Source: Mycosynbacter sp964593465 (GTDB taxonomy: Bacteria; Patescibacteriota; Saccharimonadia; Saccharimonadales; Saccharimonadaceae). From it: DNA of 64,000 nucleotides. This document shows, piece by piece, positions 61,317 through 64,000 of the stretch. The notes below the pieces were generated by a model. It ran no database searches. It worked only from the letters and a program-made list of their open reading frames with translations, and had not been told where the DNA came from. Positions within the stretch are counted from its first letter, which is position 1, and each line of letters opens with the position of its first letter. Made by a program: the position numbers and the translations under genes. The DNA lies in the NCBI GenBank assembly GCA_964593465.1, contig CAZQJY010000006.1, positions 1-64,000 on the forward strand, read 5' to 3'.

Positions 61317-61748
61317 TTATCCTGCAGTAAAATACACTCTCTGTTCATCAGATTTATTTGCATCAATCTCGCCTAGTTTCGCACGATAGTAGCCCCACTC
61401 GCTCGCCTTGCGATTATCTTCATCGCTAAATTTGTCGGCAAACACTTCCCGAGCAGCCAGCTCATCATCGCCGCGTAGTAGCTCGCCACGCGTCGCAATA
61501 TACACGCAGCGTCGCTGTGCCAAATCACTCATACTCTGCCCCGCATCAAACACTGTCACAAATAGCTTGTCGTTCATCGCCAAATTACGTGAATGCTCCG
61601 CATCCGCAGTACTGAGCCAATACACATACTGTGTATCATGCGCAAAATGCACTGGTGTTCCGCGCGGCACACTATCAGTACTCGCCGTTGCAAGCGTCAT
61701 ATAGGTGTTACTCTTCAAAACTTCTTGGGCAATTTCTGTAAATGTCAT
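61317..61748 (-). CDS. Pyridoxamine 5'-phosphate oxidase-like flavoprotein
   Basis: A 143-aa FMN-binding split-barrel domain with the typical N-terminal TYMTLATASTDSVPRGTPVHF and VYWLSTADAEHSRNL. Such proteins bind FMN, F420 or heme; the cofactor cannot be told here. It is inserted between pheS and pheT with 2- and 11-nt gaps, so it is co-transcribed with the synthetase subunits, an unexpected position. Confidence 0.75.
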   Translation of the reverse strand: MTFTEIAQEVLKSNTYMTLATASTDSVPRGTPVHFAHDTQYVYWLSTADAEHSRNLAMNDKLFVTVFDAGQSMSDLAQRRCVYIATRGELLRGDDELAAREVFADKFSDEDNRKASEWGYYRAKLGEIDANKSDEQRVYFTAG

Positions 61749-61759
61749 ATTCTTTCTCC

Positions 61760-62803
61760 TTAAAATTGTTTCAAAAAGTCTAACTTCGCACTCTCAAAAT
61801 GCCGTACGTCCTCGATACCATACTTCATCATCACCAGCCGGTCGATACCGCAGCCAAATGCAAATCCAGTGTACATCTCTGGGTCAATATCTGCCGCACG
61901 TAATACGTTTGGATGAATCATGCCGCAGCCCAGCAGCTCAATCCAACCCTCGCCACTACAAACTTTACAGCTTGAATCTTTACCCTCGCAAAATGGACAG
62001 CTAAGCGCAAACTCAAATGAGGGTTCGGTAAACGGAAAATAAAATGGGTTGACGCGCACTTCGAGCTTTTTGCCGTAATATTCTTCGAGGAATTTTTGCA
62101 GCGTCGCGATTAACATGCCCGCATGCACACCTTTGGCCACATACATACCTTCCACTTGATAGAACGTATGCTCATGTCGCGCATCCAAATCTTCGTTGCG
62201 AAACACACGGTCTGGCACGATAGCGGCAATTGGCTCACCTGTCTCTAGATTGTTGCGGTATTTGCGTAAGATGCGATTTTGCATAGTACTAGTGTGTGCC
62301 GGTGCAATAAGTGGCTCATCTGCTGAGTCTCGCTGAATCGTCATAAACGTATCGTAATCATCGCGCGCAGGGTGACCAGCAGGAAAGTTAAGCGTCTCAA
62401 ACATATGGTACTGGTCGTCAATCTCGCGTGACTCTTCGGCCACAAATCCCATGCGAGCAAAAATCTCAATCAGCGTGGCAATTTCTTGACGCAGTGGATG
62501 CACAGTACCCTTGCTCGTTGATAGCAACTCTGCCCGCTTGCCATTTATGCCAAATGGCGCGGTCACATCTAGCGACTCGCTAGCGGCGTCTTCACTCGTC
62601 GCTTCTTTATCACTCACCGCCTGCTCTAGTATTTGTTTGAGTGCGTTGAGCTGCTGACCAAACTCTTTGCGTTCACCCGGTTCAAGCATAGGTATACGCG
62701 CGTACAATGCTTTGATTTCTGGACTTTTCAATATCTCGCGCGGCTCATCTGCTTCTGCGACACGTGCCAAAAGTACTGTCTTTAGTTCTTGAATTTCACT
62801 CAT
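61760..62803 (-). CDS. pheS: Phenylalanyl-tRNA synthetase alpha subunit
   Basis: Catalytic class II subunit, 347 aa: an N-terminal coiled coil (1-90), then the core with HPLRQEI, the motif 2 region VFRNEDLDARHEHTFYQVEG and motif 3 GFAFGCGIDRLVMMKYGI. A short zinc-like cluster CPFCEGKDSSCKVC (about 269-282) is inserted before EGWIELLG. TATACT with TGG upstream lies 9 nt before the ATG, so the operon is nearly leaderless. Confidence 0.96.
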   Translation of the reverse strand: MSEIQELKTVLLARVAEADEPREILKSPEIKALYARIPMLEPGERKEFGQQLNALKQILEQAVSDKEATSEDAASESLDVTAPFGINGKRAELLSTSKGTVHPLRQEIATLIEIFARMGFVAEESREIDDQYHMFETLNFPAGHPARDDYDTFMTIQRDSADEPLIAPAHTSTMQNRILRKYRNNLETGEPIAAIVPDRVFRNEDLDARHEHTFYQVEGMYVAKGVHAGMLIATLQKFLEEYYGKKLEVRVNPFYFPFTEPSFEFALSCPFCEGKDSSCKVCSGEGWIELLGCGMIHPNVLRAADIDPEMYTGFAFGCGIDRLVMMKYGIEDVRHFESAKLDFLKQF

Positions 62804-62812
62804 CTTGCCACC

Positions 62813-62818
62813 AGTATA
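62813..62818 (-). promoter_or_regulatory. -10 of the pheS operon (leaderless type)
   Basis: TATACT in an extended TGGTATACT, 9 nt before the ATG. Confidence 0.65.
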
Positions 62819-62835
62819 CCACTAGTACTGTAGCA

Positions 62836-63078
62836 CTAGCTAGACCGCACGATAAGATAAATCACGACCGCCACAGCCGCAACACCAATACCCAACCATA
62901 CACCCAGTAGAGGTGATGACGTATGCGTATCCTGCACGATACCCGCATCTTCTGCGCCATCATATTTCGGCCCTTCGATATCTGCTTTGGCTCGCTCCAC
63001 AGCTTTGGCACGCAAATCTGCAGCTATTTTTTCTTGCAACTTTGAACGTTGCTCATCTTGACGTACAAATAATCCCAT
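62836..63078 (-). CDS. Small tail-anchored membrane protein, 80 aa
   Basis: A charged helical N-terminal half (about 5-37) and one hydrophobic helix at the C-terminus (about 57-77), the layout of a tail-anchored protein. No family recognised. TACACT lies 7 nt before the ATG (leaderless type). Confidence 0.55.
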   Translation of the reverse strand: MGLFVRQDEQRSKLQEKIAADLRAKAVERAKADIEGPKYDGAEDAGIVQDTHTSSPLLGVWLGIGVAAVAVVIYLIVRSS

Positions 63079-63085
63079 ATTTGTT

Positions 63086-63091
63086 AGTGTA
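63086..63091 (-). promoter_or_regulatory. -10 of the 80-aa membrane protein gene (leaderless type)
   Basis: TACACT 7 nt before the ATG at 63078. Confidence 0.55.
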
Positions 63092-63105
63092 ACACGATAA
63101 GCGTT

Positions 63106-63134
63106 TTGCCACTAGTGCGCTGATGGTGTATACT
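63106..63134 (+). promoter_or_regulatory. Promoter of the aquaporin gene
   Basis: TTGCCA (63106-63111) and TATACT (63129-63134) with a 17-nt spacer. The leader holds a strong AAGGAGGG about 7 nt before the ATG. Confidence 0.75.
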
Positions 63135-63167
63135 ATAGCCATATTTCACTATAAAGGAGGGAAATAC

Positions 63168-64000
63168 ATGGCAACTAAAAAAACCGCTTCTGCTAAAAAG
63201 TCAGCAACGACTGCAGCGAAGCAAACCAAAACTAAAGTAACGACTGTCAAAGCGGTTACTGCCGATACAAAACCAAAAACAGCCAGTAGTAAGAAATCAG
63301 TAAGTGGCGTACTCCAAGGCCGCTCAGAACTTCTTGGTGCATACATCGCTGAGTTCATTGGTACATTCATCTTGGCAGCGGTAGCAGTACTTAGCCAGGG
63401 GCAGCCACTCACTGTCGGCTTCGCACTTGTAGCAATTGTACTGACAATTGGTGCGCTATCTGGCTCACACGTCAACCCGCTCATCACAGTTGCTGCATGG
63501 GTAACACGTAAAATCAGTGGCGTACGTGCGCTCGGCTATATTGCTGCCCAGCTACTTGGTGCACTGCTCGCATTTGTAGTTGTAAACGCATACATTCCTA
63601 CTGAGTCAGCCAATACAGCTGCAGCTCAGCTTGGCCAGTCGGTAGAGATATTTAAGGCGGCTCCGGTACCAGAGAATAAAGAATTCTACCTATTCTTTGC
63701 AGAAATGCTTGGTGCAGGTATCTTTGGTCTTGCAGTATCAAGTGCAATTCGTGAAAAGCGCAACCGCGCAGCACAAGCCTTCACTGTTGGTTTCGGCCTT
63801 TTGACAGCATTGGTGATTGCTGGCATCCTCACCAACTATGTTGGCGGCAGCTCAATTCTCAACCCTGCACTTGCGTTCACTCTCAGTGCAGTACAGTTCC
63901 AAGCTATCGAGCTTTGGCCTGTACTTATCTACATCATTGCACCAATCATTGGTGGTACAATCGGGTTCTTCCTGTTTGACATCCTCCGTGGTGAAAGCGA
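63168..64000 (+). CDS. Aquaporin/MIP-family channel, 3' end beyond window
   Basis: Membrane channel for water, glycerol or similar small solutes. At least 277 codons are visible and the frame is still open at the edge. Both half-helix motifs are present, SGSHVNPLI (NPL instead of NPA) and ILNPALAF (NPA), among six hydrophobic helices. The first 45 residues are an unusual Lys/Ala/Thr/Ser-rich cytoplasmic tail resembling histone H1 tails. AAGGAGGG before ATG 63168 supports this start. Confidence 0.85.
   Translation, partial: MATKKTASAKKSATTAAKQTKTKVTTVKAVTADTKPKTASSKKSVSGVLQGRSELLGAYIAEFIGTFILAAVAVLSQGQPLTVGFALVAIVLTIGALSGSHVNPLITVAAWVTRKISGVRALGYIAAQLLGALLAFVVVNAYIPTESANTAAAQLGQSVEIFKAAPVPENKEFYLFFAEMLGAGIFGLAVSSAIREKRNRAAQAFTVGFGLLTALVIAGILTNYVGGSSILNPALAFTLSAVQFQAIELWPVLIYIIAPIIGGTIGFFLFDILRGES

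Noticed and set aside
1..64000. UGA recoding as in Absconditabacteria or Gracilibacteria
   Set aside because: UGA ends several genes at sensible places and does not occur inside conserved frames.
1..64000. CRISPR array, insertion sequence or prophage
   Set aside because: No regularly spaced repeats, transposase, integrase or phage structural gene was seen.

Overview
The window reads as a compact chromosomal stretch of a Patescibacteria (CPR) bacterium, most likely a Saccharibacterium (TM7). The reasons are very short or overlapping gene boundaries, a Gram-positive-like gene set (class A PBP, ClpC under a CIRCE operator, a Rel enzyme, a radA/PIN-TRAM pair), a GatCAB amidotransferase, a type IV pilus ATPase, a split transketolase, several gene fusions and many orphan membrane proteins. 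UGA acts as a normal stop (for example at 31670-31672 and 51648-51650), which argues against the UGA-glycine lineages. No mobile element, CRISPR array, rRNA or prophage was seen. The assignment is inference, because no database search was possible.

Layout. 1-2750: two tRNA-Leu genes around an orphan gene and an FAD-linked oxidase. 2747-5009: YdjM-like and GtrA-like membrane proteins and tyrS. 5129-16061: penicillin-binding protein, PIN-TRAM nuclease, radA, a HEMLH coiled-coil protein, clpC, orphans and nusA. 16269-23934: an orphan membrane protein, a sugar kinase-aldolase fusion, a secreted HNH nuclease, aminopeptidase pepN, an RNase HII-YraN fusion and a DUF4190-like protein preceded by a candidate structured RNA. 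24169-31672: rplS, pilB, a SPOUT methyltransferase and dnaE. 31722-41975: a gatC-gatA-HEPN-gatB-nudix-galU operon, a large degenerate-trypsin membrane protein and uvrB. 42104-48155: a sugar-phosphate cluster (rpiB, rpe, split tkt, class II fba, then pfkB and two small genes). 48279-57026: an orphan, ferrochelatase with DUF454, gapA, rel, IMPase, ppa, gdpD, trxB and a membrane FKBP. 57070-64000: an ABC exporter, pheST and a truncated aquaporin.

How the genes work together. Central carbon flow through fructose-bisphosphate, the non-oxidative pentose phosphates and GAPDH is well covered, with two different aldolase classes and two PfkB kinases. Nucleic acid and peptide scavenging is suggested by the secreted HNH nuclease and PepN, as expected of an epibiont. 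Ferrochelatase with no other heme gene nearby suggests use of imported porphyrin.

Regulation. The most consistent signal is initiation. At least 16 genes carry a clear -10 hexamer 6-10 nt before the ATG and no Shine-Dalgarno sequence, which predicts leaderless or nearly leaderless mRNAs. A second class (clpC, nusA, rplS, ppa, the kinase-aldolase fusion, the aquaporin and several orphan small genes) has real leaders with Shine-Dalgarno sequences, often with hairpins, operators or attenuator-like elements.
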